DNA of 64,000 nt from Paenibacillus sp. BIC5C1 (GCF_032399705.1 NZ_CP135922.1:2356001-2420000); one strand, 5' to 3'. Positions 29,201 to 41,251 are shown, counted from the first letter of the stretch. Numbers and translations: made by a program. The notes: a model not told the origin generated them from the sequence alone.

Positions 29201-29348
29201 AATTCAGGCACGTTTCTCCAAAACAGACTGGACCAACTACACTCAGACGGATGATTATTCGTTTGCTCCAAGTCACACAGCCTACGCCGACTGGACCAAG
29301 GTAACTGGATATATCGCCGGAAGTCTTCAATGGGGGATCGAACCTTAG
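26265..29348 (+). CDS. Secreted GH74 xyloglucanase with CBM_X2 and CBM3 modules
   Basis: A 1027-residue exported enzyme. The signal peptide covers about residues 1-31. The GH74 catalytic part (about residues 38-770) is a double seven-bladed propeller. It holds many Asp-box repeats (for example STDRGDTW, STDYGVTW, STNGGTTW, SSDGGTTW) and the conserved TDIGGAYRW that carries a catalytic Asp. A Gly/Glu-rich linker leads to a CBM_X2-type Ig-like domain (about residues 785-875). A C-terminal family 3 cellulose-binding module (about residues 885-1027) ends the protein. It cuts xyloglucan outside the cell, anchored on cellulose. The start is ATG with AGAGGAGG upstream. It opens a locus with sensors, transporter and GH2. 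Confidence 0.93.
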   Translation: MKTFLGKLRLMSLTVAVAAVSLGVLAGTIDAAPSDSYQWKNVVTGAGGGFVPGIIFNESEKDLIYARTDIGGAYRWNPANESWIPLTDFVGWDDWNKNGVDALATDPVDPNRVYMAVGTYTNSWDKNNGSILRSTDRGDTWQTTTLPFKVGGNMPGRSMGERLTVDPNKNSILYFGARSGNGLWKSTDYGVTWNKVTSFPNPGTYVEDPTYEYTSDIVGLSWITFDKSTGSAGQATQTIYVGVADKNQSVYRSTNGGTTWSAVAGQPTGYLPHHGELDANGNLYISYSDGAGPYDGEKGDLWKLNTTTGVWTNISPVPSSSSDNYFGYGGLAVDTQHPGTLMVATLNSWWPDANLFRSTDSGATWTRIWEFEGYPNRKMRYTQDISAAPWLTFGTNPAPPEVSPKLGWMIGDLEIDPFDSDRMMYGTGATIYGTKNLTDWDDGNKINISVMAKGVEEIAVLDLISPPSGAHLLSGVGDVSGFRHNNLDQAPATMFTSPNYSSTESLDFAELSPNTMVRVGKADYTADPNAKSIGLSSDGGTTWYKANAEPAGTTGGGTVAISANGNRLVWSTSDKGVHYSTGGNSWTASSGIPAQAKVISDRVNPNKFYGFAAGKVYLSTNGGASFTASAATGLPVEGNADLDAVPGTEGELWFAGGSEEEGPYGLWHSTDSGASFTKLANVEEADSIGFGKAAPGQNVVALYTIAKIDGTRGFFRSDDGGANWVRINDNQHQYARVTTITGDPRLYGRVYLGTNGRGILYADRIGGNNGGEEGGGETPVTSSVITPVNAEFDKNTGNLADIPVTLTLNGNTLSAIRNGSTTLVSGTDYTLSGNQVVLSKKYLASLSKGSAALTFHFSAGNDAILNLTIKDTTAVPAGAIRIEMFNGTTSATGNSINPKIKLTNTGTSAINLSDVKIRYYYTINGAQTQNFFCDWATAGNNNVTGTFSELPTPVTGADSVLEIGFKSSAGSLAAGQSTEIQARFSKTDWTNYTQTDDYSFAPSHTAYADWTKVTGYIAGSLQWGIEP

Positions 29349-29395
29349 ACCTGAACTTGAAATGAAAGTTGGAATTAATCTAAACCTACATCGAT

Positions 29396-29449
29396 AAGAA
29401 GTCCCGGCTCGCCGAAAAGGATTCATGGCGGGCCGAGACTTCTTATTTT
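29396..29449 (+). terminator. Terminator of the GH74 gene
   Basis: A long stem pairs AAGAAGTCCCGGCTCGCC with the complementary GGCGGGCCGAGACTTCTT (few mismatches), followed by a T-rich tail. Confidence 0.8.
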
Positions 29450-29754
29450 GTCGAAATTTAGTGTACACTAAAGAGAGTTTCTATACGCATTTTGCATCAG
29501 TCGATTGAACTTGCTCCCGGGTACAGGATCTAGACGAATAGAAGCATTTCGATCTATATCTTGCTGATTGAAAGACGCTCTTTGGATTTATGCAAAATGC
29601 TTACCATTGCTTAAACGTTCGTTTTGAGATATAAAAAGAAGTACAAAACTTTAAAAATAATGTAACCGCTAACACGGAGAGGCCATTTTATCTGATATAT
29701 GATGGTGTTCTTGCGCAGACATAGAAGAAAGATTAGACAAGGGGGTCAAGGGTC
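29450..29754 (+). promoter_or_regulatory. Upstream region of the yesN-yesM pair with a consensus cre site
   Basis: ATGTAACCGCTAACA at 29660-29674 fits the cre consensus at every position, about 80 bases before the response regulator gene. GCATTTTGCAT (29487-29497) and ATGCAAAATGC (29590-29600) form an 11-base inverted repeat about 90 bases apart. No gene is seen here. Confidence 0.6.
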
Positions 29755-31302
29755 ATGAACCGGTTGTGTAAGGTGCTGATTGTTGACGATGAGTTTCTTG
29801 TAAGGCAAGGCATTAAGCACCATATGAACTGGGAAGCTGAAGGTTTTCAGATTGTAGGTGAAGCTTCCAACGGGGAAGAAGGGCTTGAACAGGTACAGTC
29901 ATTACAGCCGGATATTGTCATCACGGACATCGTGATGCCTGTGATGGATGGGGAAACATTTGTCCGGACGTTAAAAGCCAGCTATCCCCAGATTGAGGTT
30001 ATCGTACTTAGCAGCTTCAGTGAATTCGAATACGTACGTTCAACGCTCCAGAATGGAGCAGCAGACTATATATTGAAACCGAAACTGGATACCAATGAAT
30101 TATTACAAGTACTACAGCGTACGGCTGGCAAAATTTCCGAATTGCAGTTTGAGCCTTCACATGATGGGTGGAGACTCGGACAACTGATGGAGAAGATGCT
30201 GTCCGGTTTTACGTTGGATGAGGAAAACGAGATGCATATGATAAGGGAGACGTTTCCTCACCGATGTTTCCGTTTACTCGTATATAAGCCGCAGGATACA
30301 CAAGTACATGTGCACAAGCTGGATAACGAGCAGTTGGAGTCACGGTTACGGGATCAGCTCCCTGATGTGGAGTGCGCAATCGTGCCGGCCGAAGGCACGT
30401 CGCCAGTAGTGCTTCTTAATGTTGAACCTTCGAAGGATGAATGGATGGTGCAGCGAATTAAGGAGTTGGCGAGCGAGAATAAGGATGGGCAGGACGGACC
30501 TTGCTGGGTGCTGAGCGACAGCTTCTCTTCATTTGAAGAAATGGGGGACGTATATCGAACACGTCTCATCAAGCTAATGGAGTATCGCTTTTATTATGAG
30601 GACCGATCGATTCTGGTGTATGGCGAACTTCCGCCTCTTCACCCTGCCGGGTATCAGTTTAATGTGAACATGTTTTTGCAGCATGTGAAGCGAAATCGAA
30701 CTGAAGCGGCAAGAGAATATTTGCAAGAGCACGCCCTTACGTTGGGACGGGATTATATTGCAGATGTGTTTGAAATTAAGTCCTTTCTGGGCAATCTGAT
30801 CTTTAACGTAACCATTACGTTGGCAGATATGGATGTGCAGTCGGCAGCGTTGGAAGAGAGCAAGTATGCCTATTTCAAACATGTCGATGGTGCTTCCAGT
30901 CTGACAGAAGCAATGAACGTGCTGGATCAGTTCATGGCTGAGGTACAGAAGTGCACGACAGGAGAAGGTGGACGACGAAGTGATCCAAATATGAAAATGC
31001 TTCTGGAATATATGCATCAGCACTTTGATCAGCCACTCGGCCTTGCCGAGGTAGCCAAGCATTTTCATTTTAATCCATCGTACTTGTCCAGTTATTTCTC
31101 TTCACACAAAAAAGAAGGCTTTAACGAATATTTGAACAAAATTCGGATTGAAAAGGCAGAGGAACTTCTCCGCTCAGACGATGTCACCATTTCCGAAATC
31201 AGCAGTATGGTAGGGTATTCCGATCACAGTTACTTTTGCAAGGTGTTCAAAAAATTTACCGGACTGTCACCGAGCCGATACCGGCGAAAATTCTGGGCAT
31301 AA
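29755..31302 (+). CDS. YesN-type AraC response regulator
   Basis: A 515-residue two-component regulator. The receiver domain is residues 1-120, with the phospho-Asp in DIVITDIVMPVMDG. A middle linker domain follows, and the AraC helix-turn-helix is at about residues 415-515 (LAEVAKHFHFNPSYLSSYF and SSMVGYSDHSYFCKVFKKF). It pairs with the YesM kinase 19 bases downstream. It is expected to switch on the transporter and GH2 genes in response to an extracellular oligosaccharide. A perfect cre site upstream suggests glucose repression. Confidence 0.92.
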   Translation: MNRLCKVLIVDDEFLVRQGIKHHMNWEAEGFQIVGEASNGEEGLEQVQSLQPDIVITDIVMPVMDGETFVRTLKASYPQIEVIVLSSFSEFEYVRSTLQNGAADYILKPKLDTNELLQVLQRTAGKISELQFEPSHDGWRLGQLMEKMLSGFTLDEENEMHMIRETFPHRCFRLLVYKPQDTQVHVHKLDNEQLESRLRDQLPDVECAIVPAEGTSPVVLLNVEPSKDEWMVQRIKELASENKDGQDGPCWVLSDSFSSFEEMGDVYRTRLIKLMEYRFYYEDRSILVYGELPPLHPAGYQFNVNMFLQHVKRNRTEAAREYLQEHALTLGRDYIADVFEIKSFLGNLIFNVTITLADMDVQSAALEESKYAYFKHVDGASSLTEAMNVLDQFMAEVQKCTTGEGGRRSDPNMKMLLEYMHQHFDQPLGLAEVAKHFHFNPSYLSSYFSSHKKEGFNEYLNKIRIEKAEELLRSDDVTISEISSMVGYSDHSYFCKVFKKFTGLSPSRYRRKFWA

Positions 31303-31321
31303 CGTCAGAAGGAAGAAATAA

Positions 31322-33088
31322 ATGAAGAAATGGATGAATGCATTTTCAAGGCTTGGACTTTTCCCAAAGCTGTTCCTCGTTATGTTCGTTAGTATCATTC
31401 TTGTCTCCGTGCTCATTCTATGGACATCAATTCATATGTCGACCAAGCTGTTTACCGAGACGTTCAGTATTACGAACTCCAAGGTACTTAGCCAGATCAA
31501 AACGAACTTTGAATCTTTTAACGATGCGATTGCTGCTGTGTCCAACAATGTTAGCCAAAGCGGGGCAATCCGGGGTTATCTGTCTGAGGGGGAGGGGGAC
31601 TCCCTCACGATGGCAAAATCCTACTACAACATGAGGGAAACGATGGACCGGATTCAATCGATTACAGAGTCCTATGAAGTCGGTATTACGATTAGCGGTA
31701 TAAATGGGCGTACGTATTCCACAGATCGGTCGCATCTTCGTTTATCAGCGGATGAATTGAAAGAGCAGCCGATTACGCTGGAAGCAGCGGCCAGTCCAAA
31801 TCGAATCATATTTGACGACTATCAGACGAATGATGACACTGCCCAGCAGATGATCTCAGCGACCAAGGCATTGACCGATCGTGCCCAAAACCGACTCTAC
31901 GGTACGTTGTATGTCACTATGAGAGAAAACGCGTTTCGTCAGTTCTACAGCAGCTTCACAAGCAGAGGCAACGATGTGGTTATTCTGAATGATGCTGGTG
32001 AGATTGTATCGTCCAATCGTGAAGAATGGATTGGTACCACTCAACTCGAATTGCTGACCTATGCCAGAGAAATGAATAACGAAAGTGTAAAAGGTGTAAA
32101 TGCACGGGTCATGGATCAGGATAGCGTGGTGCTGTCCGAGTATTTGCCATTTTATCGATTTTATATCGTAAACGTCGTCGATAAGGATCTCGCGATGGGA
32201 CAGCTGGTTGACATGAAGACGATTGCTCTGATCTGTGCAGCCATTGTAGCAGCAGCGCTCATACTCGTGTTTCTTATTACGAATCAGATCACCAAGTCGC
32301 TGCGCAGACTTGTGAAGCAAATGTCCAATATAACCAAAAGTGATCTGGACAACTATATACCAGTCAGTGGAAGTTATGAGAGTCGACAGTTAGGTCATGC
32401 CTATAACTACATGTTGGACGAACTTCATGACTATGTGGACCAGTTGGTGCTTACACAGCGGGAACAACGAAATGCCGAGCTAGCGGCGCTGCAGAGCCAG
32501 ATTAATCCTCATTTCCTTTACAATACACTGGCTTCTGTCAAAGTCCTGGTTCAGCAAGGCAACAAGGATAGGGCTGCCGAAACCATTAATGCGTTGATCT
32601 CCTTATTGCAGAATACAATTAGTAATGTGAGTGAGACGATCACGGTGGAGCAGGAAGTCGAAAACCTGAAAAACTATGTATTCATTAATCATGTCCGTTA
32701 CGGAGGACGCATCAAAGCAGCCTTCTACGTAGCTCCCGATTGTACGCATTATCATGTGCCCAAACTGGTAATTCAGCCTTTTATCGAGAATGCCTTTTTC
32801 CATGGGTTTATTTCCAAAGAAACAGGCACCATTCATGTAATGGTCTCCAGAGCCGGAGAGTCATTGATATGCGAGATTATGGATAACGGGGACGGAATCG
32901 AAGGATTCTCCATGGGGGAATCGCTTCCCAATCCGAAGAATAATCGGCAATTGTTTAGTGGTATAGGTATCCGGAATGTACATGATCGCATAGAGCTATT
33001 GTACGGGGCACCTTATGGTGTAACCATAATGAGCAAACCGGGAGAGGGTACAAGGGTTACTGTTACACTCCCCTTGATTACGAGCTAA
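31322..33088 (+). CDS. YesM-type sensor histidine kinase
   Basis: A 588-residue kinase. It has a transmembrane segment near residues 15-37, an extracellular sensor of about 260 residues, and a second transmembrane segment about residues 298-318. A HAMP linker, the His_kinase domain (phospho-His in QSQINPHFLYNTL) and the HATPase (N box IQPFIENAFFHGF, G boxes DNGDGI and GIGIRN) follow. It is the partner of the upstream YesN regulator. Such pairs typically sense plant oligosaccharides, sometimes via binding proteins. Confidence 0.92.
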   Translation: MKKWMNAFSRLGLFPKLFLVMFVSIILVSVLILWTSIHMSTKLFTETFSITNSKVLSQIKTNFESFNDAIAAVSNNVSQSGAIRGYLSEGEGDSLTMAKSYYNMRETMDRIQSITESYEVGITISGINGRTYSTDRSHLRLSADELKEQPITLEAAASPNRIIFDDYQTNDDTAQQMISATKALTDRAQNRLYGTLYVTMRENAFRQFYSSFTSRGNDVVILNDAGEIVSSNREEWIGTTQLELLTYAREMNNESVKGVNARVMDQDSVVLSEYLPFYRFYIVNVVDKDLAMGQLVDMKTIALICAAIVAAALILVFLITNQITKSLRRLVKQMSNITKSDLDNYIPVSGSYESRQLGHAYNYMLDELHDYVDQLVLTQREQRNAELAALQSQINPHFLYNTLASVKVLVQQGNKDRAAETINALISLLQNTISNVSETITVEQEVENLKNYVFINHVRYGGRIKAAFYVAPDCTHYHVPKLVIQPFIENAFFHGFISKETGTIHVMVSRAGESLICEIMDNGDGIEGFSMGESLPNPKNNRQLFSGIGIRNVHDRIELLYGAPYGVTIMSKPGEGTRVTVTLPLITS

Positions 33089-33146
33089 GCAATAGGATTG
33101 GATTGAATGCAATGGGGTTATTTTAAGTGGTAGTGGATTTTAATAG

Positions 33147-33190
33147 AAGGTCTTTCTGTTTTGTCAAAGACAACACGGGAGGGCCTTTTT
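33147..33190 (+). terminator. Terminator after the kinase gene
   Basis: A 13-base stem rich in G-U pairs (AAGGTCTTTCTGT with ACGGGAGGGCCTT) is followed by T residues. Confidence 0.65.
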
Positions 33191-33281
33191 GGTGCTTAGC
33201 GTCTAAGAATGTAGACTGACTTGTAAAATATTCAGATCAAAAAAGCGCAAAATCAAAAGAAATTACAAAAAAACAAATTTA

Positions 33282-33404
33282 ATGCAAGCGGTTTCTGTAA
33301 AGGTTTTCATTGTGGCAATAAGATGACAAATCCACACAAAATTATTACTAACGAATGAAGATTTGGGAATGATAAGATGACTATATCGAAAGCAACCGCT
33401 TTCA
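33282..33404 (+). promoter_or_regulatory. Two cre sites before the sugar-binding protein gene
   Basis: ATGCAAGCGGTTTCT at 33282-33296 fits the cre consensus at every position. A second site, AAGCAACCGCTTTCA at 33390-33404, has one mismatch and lies about 50 bases before the start codon. Paired cre sites suggest strong CcpA control, perhaps by looping. Confidence 0.65.
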
Positions 33405-33454
33405 GAAAACGCAAACAAATTACACACAAAGAGGTCGAAGGGGAGTTGAATCGT

Positions 33455-34747
33455 TTGAAAAAAATGTGGGTGTTGATGCTCGTTACTGTCCTGCTGTTGT
33501 CTGCATGTTCTTCCGGTGGTGGAGGGAACACGGCAAGTGAGGGTGAAAAAACCTCTAATGAAATTACGATCTGGGCTTGGGATAAAGCTTTTAACGTCGC
33601 TGCATTAGAAACAGCAAAAGAAGCTTATCAAAAACAAAATCCTGATCTGAAAATCAACATCATTGAATATGCACAAGCGGATATTATCCAAAAGCTGAAT
33701 ACAGGTTTGAACTCGGGAACAAGCAGCGGCCTACCGAACATCGTTCTGATTGAAGATTACCGTGCGCAAAGTTTCCTGAACGCTTACCCTGATGCGTTTA
33801 AAGATATGTCTTCTACAATTAAAGCTTCCGATTTCGCAGAGTACAAACTGGGACCAACCGCTTTTGACGGCAAACAGTTTGGTGTTCCGTTTGACTCTGG
33901 TGTAACAGGTCTCTACTACAGAACAGATTTGCTGGAGCAAGCAGGCTACAAAGCAGCTGACCTTCAGGACATCACATGGGATGATTACATCAAAATCGGT
34001 AAAGATGTAAAAGCCAAAACGGGCAAAGATTTGATTACACTTGATCCTAATGACTTGGGTCTGATCCGTATGATGATTCAATCCGCAGGTTCATGGTATT
34101 CCAAAGAAGATGGCAAAACACCTGATCTGGCTGGCAATGCAGCACTGAAAGAAGCATTTGTAACCTACAAAGCAATGATGGACGCAAATGTCGTTAAGCT
34201 GAACTCCGACTGGAGCCAATTCGTGGCAGCATTCAACAATGGTGATGTAGCTACCATTCCTACAGGAAACTGGATTACACCATCTGTTCGTCAAGAAGCT
34301 TCCCAATCCGGCAAATGGGCGGTAGCACCGCTTCCTAAAATGGCTGGACAATCAAATTCCGTACATGCATCCAACTTGGGTGGTAGCTCTTGGTACGTCA
34401 TGAACAATGTTGCTGGTGCAGACCAAGCTGCTGATTTCATGGGTAAAACATTCGGCTCAGACAAACAATTGTATCAAGATTTGCTGAACAACATTGGTGC
34501 GATTGGCACGTACAAACCGGCAGCAGAAGGCGAAGCGTTTGACAAAGCCGATGAGTTCTTCGGTGGACAAAAAGTGTTTGCTGATTTTGCAAAATGGACA
34601 CAAGAAATTCCTAGCGTTAACTACGGTATCAACACATATGCCATCGAGGACATTCTGGTTGTTGAAATGCAAAACTTCCTGAACGGCAAAGCGATTGATG
34701 ACGTTCTGGCTGATGCACAGAAACAAGCTGAAGCACAATTAAACTAA
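33455..34747 (+). CDS. Sugar ABC transporter substrate-binding lipoprotein
   Basis: A 430-residue family 1 extracellular solute-binding protein. The signal peptide ends in the lipobox LSAC, so the Cys is lipidated. The mature protein begins with a Ser/Gly-rich linker. TTG 33455 is chosen because GGGGAG lies 8 bases upstream and the signal peptide then begins MKKMWVLML, while the longer frame from 33377 overlaps a cre site. It captures oligosaccharides for the two permeases that follow. Context suggests xyloglucan fragments. A long hairpin follows the gene. Confidence 0.9.
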   Translation: MKKMWVLMLVTVLLLSACSSGGGGNTASEGEKTSNEITIWAWDKAFNVAALETAKEAYQKQNPDLKINIIEYAQADIIQKLNTGLNSGTSSGLPNIVLIEDYRAQSFLNAYPDAFKDMSSTIKASDFAEYKLGPTAFDGKQFGVPFDSGVTGLYYRTDLLEQAGYKAADLQDITWDDYIKIGKDVKAKTGKDLITLDPNDLGLIRMMIQSAGSWYSKEDGKTPDLAGNAALKEAFVTYKAMMDANVVKLNSDWSQFVAAFNNGDVATIPTGNWITPSVRQEASQSGKWAVAPLPKMAGQSNSVHASNLGGSSWYVMNNVAGADQAADFMGKTFGSDKQLYQDLLNNIGAIGTYKPAAEGEAFDKADEFFGGQKVFADFAKWTQEIPSVNYGINTYAIEDILVVEMQNFLNGKAIDDVLADAQKQAEAQLN

Positions 34748-34766
34748 GATGATCCACGGTAACTTA

Positions 34767-34853
34767 TAGAACCCAAGGAAGCATCGGAGCCGTTCCACTG
34801 TCTGGCATAAGCAACAGCCGACCCGGACATGGTGGAAGGCTCCCTGGGTTCTA
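34767..34853 (+). promoter_or_regulatory. Long intergenic hairpin between binding-protein and permease genes
   Basis: TAGAACCCA pairs with TGGGTTCTA, and inner arms GCCGTTCCAC and GTGGAAGGC pair with one bulge. There is no T tract. Hairpins at this place in ABC operons usually protect or partly stop the binding-protein mRNA, giving more binding protein than permease. That role is inferred. Confidence 0.6.
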
Positions 34854-34887
34854 TCCATGTTACACGGAGAGAGAGAGGAGCCATACT

Positions 34888-35790
34888 GTGAAAGCCAAAG
34901 CCATGAATACAGGAGACAGTCTCCAAAAGAAAAATAATTTGACTGGATGGGCTTTTATATCGCTCGCTGTTATCGGGATCGTTGCATTTTACTTCTATCC
35001 GATGCTGCAAGCGCTGCTCTTGTCGTTCAAGTCTGGTGTAGGAGCCAATCTTGAATTTACGGGCCTAGCTAACTATAAAAGATTATTTATTGATACAACG
35101 TTCCGTACTGCTGTATCCAATACATTTCTATACTTGATTATTCAAGTGCCTGTCATGATTATTCTCGGTTTGTTTATTTCCGTTTTATTGAATGACAGTA
35201 CGTTGCGCTTCCGCAGCTTCTTCCGTACTGCCATCTTCCTGCCTTGTGTAACCTCATTGGTTGCGTACTCTGTCGTATTCAAATATCTGTTCTCTTCTGA
35301 CGGAATGGTTAACCAATTCCTGATGAATCTACACGTGATTGCTGAACCGATTCAATGGATCACTGACCCGTTCTGGGCTAAAATTACGATTATAATCGCC
35401 GTTACTTGGCGTTGGACCGGATATAACATGATTTTCTATCTGTCATCTCTTCAGAACATTGATCAGTCAATCTATGAAGCTGCACGGATTGATGGCGCGA
35501 ATGCATTCACGCAATTTTTCAAAATTACCGTTCCATTGCTTAAACCGATTATCCTGTTCACCTCCATTACATCGACGATCGGTACTTTGCAAATTTTCGA
35601 TGAGATTATGAACATCACCAAAGGTGGTCCGGGTAATGCGACGATGTCCATCTCCCAGTACATCTATAACCTTTCGTTCAAATATTCACCGGACTTCGGA
35701 TATGCGGCAACCGTTTCGTATTCCATCGTGCTGATGATTATCGTATTGTCCATTATCCAGTTCAAAGTGGCAGGTGAGAGAAATGGCTAA
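34888..35790 (+). CDS. Sugar ABC transporter permease (MalF/UgpA type)
   Basis: A 300-residue inner-membrane permease with about six helices. The cytoplasmic EAA loop is EAARIDGANAFTQF, which docks on a shared ATPase. GTG 34888 follows AGAGGAG by 7 bases. It overlaps the next permease gene by 8 bases. No ATPase gene is in the locus, as is usual for family 1 sugar transporters that share MsmX. Confidence 0.92.
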   Translation: MKAKAMNTGDSLQKKNNLTGWAFISLAVIGIVAFYFYPMLQALLLSFKSGVGANLEFTGLANYKRLFIDTTFRTAVSNTFLYLIIQVPVMIILGLFISVLLNDSTLRFRSFFRTAIFLPCVTSLVAYSVVFKYLFSSDGMVNQFLMNLHVIAEPIQWITDPFWAKITIIIAVTWRWTGYNMIFYLSSLQNIDQSIYEAARIDGANAFTQFFKITVPLLKPIILFTSITSTIGTLQIFDEIMNITKGGPGNATMSISQYIYNLSFKYSPDFGYAATVSYSIVLMIIVLSIIQFKVAGERNG

Positions 35791-36613
35791 AGCAAAAGCA
35801 AAACGTATATTCACATATGTCTTTCTGTCCATCGTTGCATTTGTGTCCATCTTCCCGTTCTTCTGGATGCTTGTCAGTTCAACCAATGCTTCTGTAGATG
35901 TCACCAAAGGCAGACTGCTTCCTGGATCGGCTTTCCTTGATAACTTCAGCAAATTGCTGGATTCGACCAATCTGGTACAGGCTCTTGGAAATTCTGCGAT
36001 TGTTTCCGTTATTTCCACGATTCTTGCTCTGCTGATTGGTTCCCTGGCAGGTTATGGATTCGAAGTATACCGGACGAAATCACGTGATATCGTATTTAAC
36101 ATTCTGTTGCTGTCCATGATGATTCCGTTCGCAGCGCTCATGGTTCCTTTATACCGAATGTTTGCTACGATCTCTGGCTTTGCACCGTTTATTGGAATCA
36201 ACACCATGGCTGCCGTTATTTTGCCAACGATTACGACAGCATTCCTGATCTTCTTCTTCCGTCAGAACACCAAAATGTTCCCGAAAGAGATGCTTGAAGC
36301 TGGCCGAATTGATGGTCTGAGCGAAATTGGCATCTTCCTGAAGATCTACATGCCAACGATGAAAACAACATATGCAGCAGCTGCGATCATCACATTCATG
36401 AGCAGCTGGAATAACTACCTGTGGCCGCTCGTGGTGCTGCAAACGCCAGACCAACAGACGATTCCGCTGTTAATCTCGAACCTCGGTTCCAGTTATTCAC
36501 CGGATTATGGTGTCATCATGACCGCCATCGTCATCGCGACATTACCGACAGCCCTTGTATTCTTCATTATGCAAAAACACTTTGTCGCAGGTATGGTTGG
36601 TTCCGTCAAATAA
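35783..36613 (+). CDS. Carbohydrate ABC transporter permease (MalG/UgpE type)
   Basis: A 276-residue permease with six predicted helices and the EAA loop EAGRIDGLSEIGIF. ATG 35783 has AGGTGA 5 bases upstream, and the overlap with the first permease gene implies coupling. It forms the heterodimeric channel with the preceding protein. Confidence 0.92.
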   Translation: MAKAKAKRIFTYVFLSIVAFVSIFPFFWMLVSSTNASVDVTKGRLLPGSAFLDNFSKLLDSTNLVQALGNSAIVSVISTILALLIGSLAGYGFEVYRTKSRDIVFNILLLSMMIPFAALMVPLYRMFATISGFAPFIGINTMAAVILPTITTAFLIFFFRQNTKMFPKEMLEAGRIDGLSEIGIFLKIYMPTMKTTYAAAAIITFMSSWNNYLWPLVVLQTPDQQTIPLLISNLGSSYSPDYGVIMTAIVIATLPTALVFFIMQKHFVAGMVGSVK

Positions 36614-36655
36614 TGCATCATCAACAAATCGTCTGAATGGACGTTAATGTAGAAG

Positions 36656-36705
36656 AGAAAGAAGAGGGCGCCTGACATGGTGTTCCTCTGTCTTTCTGTT
36701 TGTTT
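36656..36705 (+). terminator. Terminator of the ABC transporter operon
   Basis: AGAAAGAAGAGG pairs with CCTCTGTCTTTCT (one bulge), followed by T-rich sequence. Confidence 0.65.
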
Positions 36706-36748
36706 ATGTTTGTTTCCTAAAAGGAAAATAAGAATCTGTACTGAATAA

Positions 36749-39838
<3,090 letters not shown>

Positions 39839-39866
39839 CGCAGTATGAGCTGTATAAGAAGTAGCT

Positions 39867-39910
39867 AGAGGCAGGGGTCTCCGCAAGTTGGGGGCCTCTG
39901 TTTGCTGTTT
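39867..39910 (+). terminator. Terminator of the GH2 gene
   Basis: AGAGGC pairs with GCCTCT, with inner G/C pairing, followed by a T-rich stretch. Confidence 0.65.
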
Positions 39911-39985
39911 TCAGATGGTGAGCTATGAAACCGCTACCGTATCTGTCTCGTACTGTACTGGACATGGATAAAGGAGGGGCTTATT

Positions 39986-40291
39986 TTGAGCAGAAAAGCA
40001 AAAACAGGTGTATGGGTAACGATTCTCGTCATACTAGGCATCATCGTGGGATGCTTAATCTGGTATTTCAACACGGCTTCAGGTGAACGTGCGCTGAAAA
40101 CGATGCGATCCAACAACTCCGGGGGTCTGGAGCGTGTGGTTAAAGTCTACAGTGACTCGGGAGAGTTGATTCAGACATATGAAGGTAAGATTGATTTGCA
40201 AGATACGGAATACGGGAACAAAGTACTTTTTGATCTAGATGGTAAACGGATTGTGATCTATAACGCGACAGTGATTAGTGAAGAGAAGTAA
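39986..40291 (+). CDS. Small membrane-anchored protein
   Basis: A 101-residue protein with one N-terminal transmembrane helix (about residues 8-28). A small soluble domain predicted as beta strands follows (VVKVYSDSGELIQTYEG). TTG 39986 is supported by AAAGGAGGGG 7 bases away. The family is not recognised. A terminator follows, so it is probably monocistronic. Confidence 0.6.
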   Translation: MSRKAKTGVWVTILVILGIIVGCLIWYFNTASGERALKTMRSNNSGGLERVVKVYSDSGELIQTYEGKIDLQDTEYGNKVLFDLDGKRIVIYNATVISEEK

Positions 40292-40307
40292 ATGAGGGGT
40301 GATGTGG

Positions 40308-40345
40308 AGAGTGTAGACGGGTTCATTACGATGACACTCTTTTTC
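40308..40345 (+). terminator. Terminator after small membrane protein gene
   Basis: AGAGTGT pairs with ACACTCT across a 19-base loop, then TTTTT. Confidence 0.7.
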
Positions 40346-40398
40346 TCATATGGTAAAATTAAGGGAATTGAGTGGAGTGGAGTGGAGGAGGGGAAATC

Positions 40399-40689
40399 TT
40401 GGGCAATGCTGCTTTAATCATATTCTTTGCCATTCTTGGAATGGCTGTTTTCTATAGTACAGTTGCCTATTTCCTGATTCGGATGATTTCCAAAAAGGCA
40501 TTCAAACGAAATTTGGACAGATACCAGATTACACAGATTATCATGCTGATGGCGATTGGTTTGATGATCATTCAATCCGTGAGATATCAGTCCTGGAATA
40601 TGGCTTTGCCTGCCCTTGGATTATTGATGCCGCTGTTGAGTTTGAATGTATCCATGCGCAGGAGAAGAGAATCCAATAAGGTGGATTGA
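40399..40689 (+). CDS. Small multi-helix membrane protein
   Basis: A 96-residue protein with three hydrophobic helices, about residues 3-25, 42-60 and 63-82, and a basic C-terminus (MRRRRES). TTG 40399 is preferred over TTG 40372 because GAGGAGGGG lies upstream at proper distance. No family or function is recognised. Confidence 0.6.
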   Translation: MGNAALIIFFAILGMAVFYSTVAYFLIRMISKKAFKRNLDRYQITQIIMLMAIGLMIIQSVRYQSWNMALPALGLLMPLLSLNVSMRRRRESNKVD

Positions 40690-40761
40690 GGGAAGAAACA
40701 TGCCTCTACTGCCTGACGTTGTTTGCATCGGATGAATTAGCTAGAAGAGAGGGCGTGTGCC

Positions 40762-41202
40762 ATGATACTGGATAAATCAACCGACACCTCTGGATTAACG
40801 CAGGTAGCCGCTCTTTCGGATGAATTGCAGCCTGTGTTTCATAAAGCTGAAAGTAAGTATCAAGCGTGTGACATTGAGCTGTTTTTTGTTTTCAGATGTC
40901 TGCCTGAAGAATATGAGAGAAAATCGACGGTCAGATATGCGAAGAAGGACAATACGATTTATTTTGATATGACGGTCAGTGAGGATCAGTATAAAACGTT
41001 CAGTAAAAGCAGACAGCGATATGAGCTGAGTCATTATTTCTATGCTTTTCTGAGAGACAAACTGAAGAAATATAAGATCGAACACTTGATTCATACGGAA
41101 TTTATGAATGGCATGGAAGAATGGCTTAAAGATATTGGATGGTTACCATCTGAATTTGAGGCCAGTATGGATGAGTATTGTATTGGGGATAGGCTTTTCT
41201 GA
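40762..41202 (+). CDS. Conserved hypothetical protein, 146 residues
   Basis: A soluble mixed alpha/beta protein with charged helices (SRQRYELSHYFYAFLRDKL) and no recognised motif. GAAGAGAGGG precedes ATG 40762. A strong terminator follows, which marks the end of the ordinary chromosomal block before the mobile region. Confidence 0.6.
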   Translation: MILDKSTDTSGLTQVAALSDELQPVFHKAESKYQACDIELFFVFRCLPEEYERKSTVRYAKKDNTIYFDMTVSEDQYKTFSKSRQRYELSHYFYAFLRDKLKKYKIEHLIHTEFMNGMEEWLKDIGWLPSEFEASMDEYCIGDRLF

Positions 41203-41251
41203 GGGTAACGGTTTTTTAATTGGTTAATGCGGTACTGGTACATAATAATGC

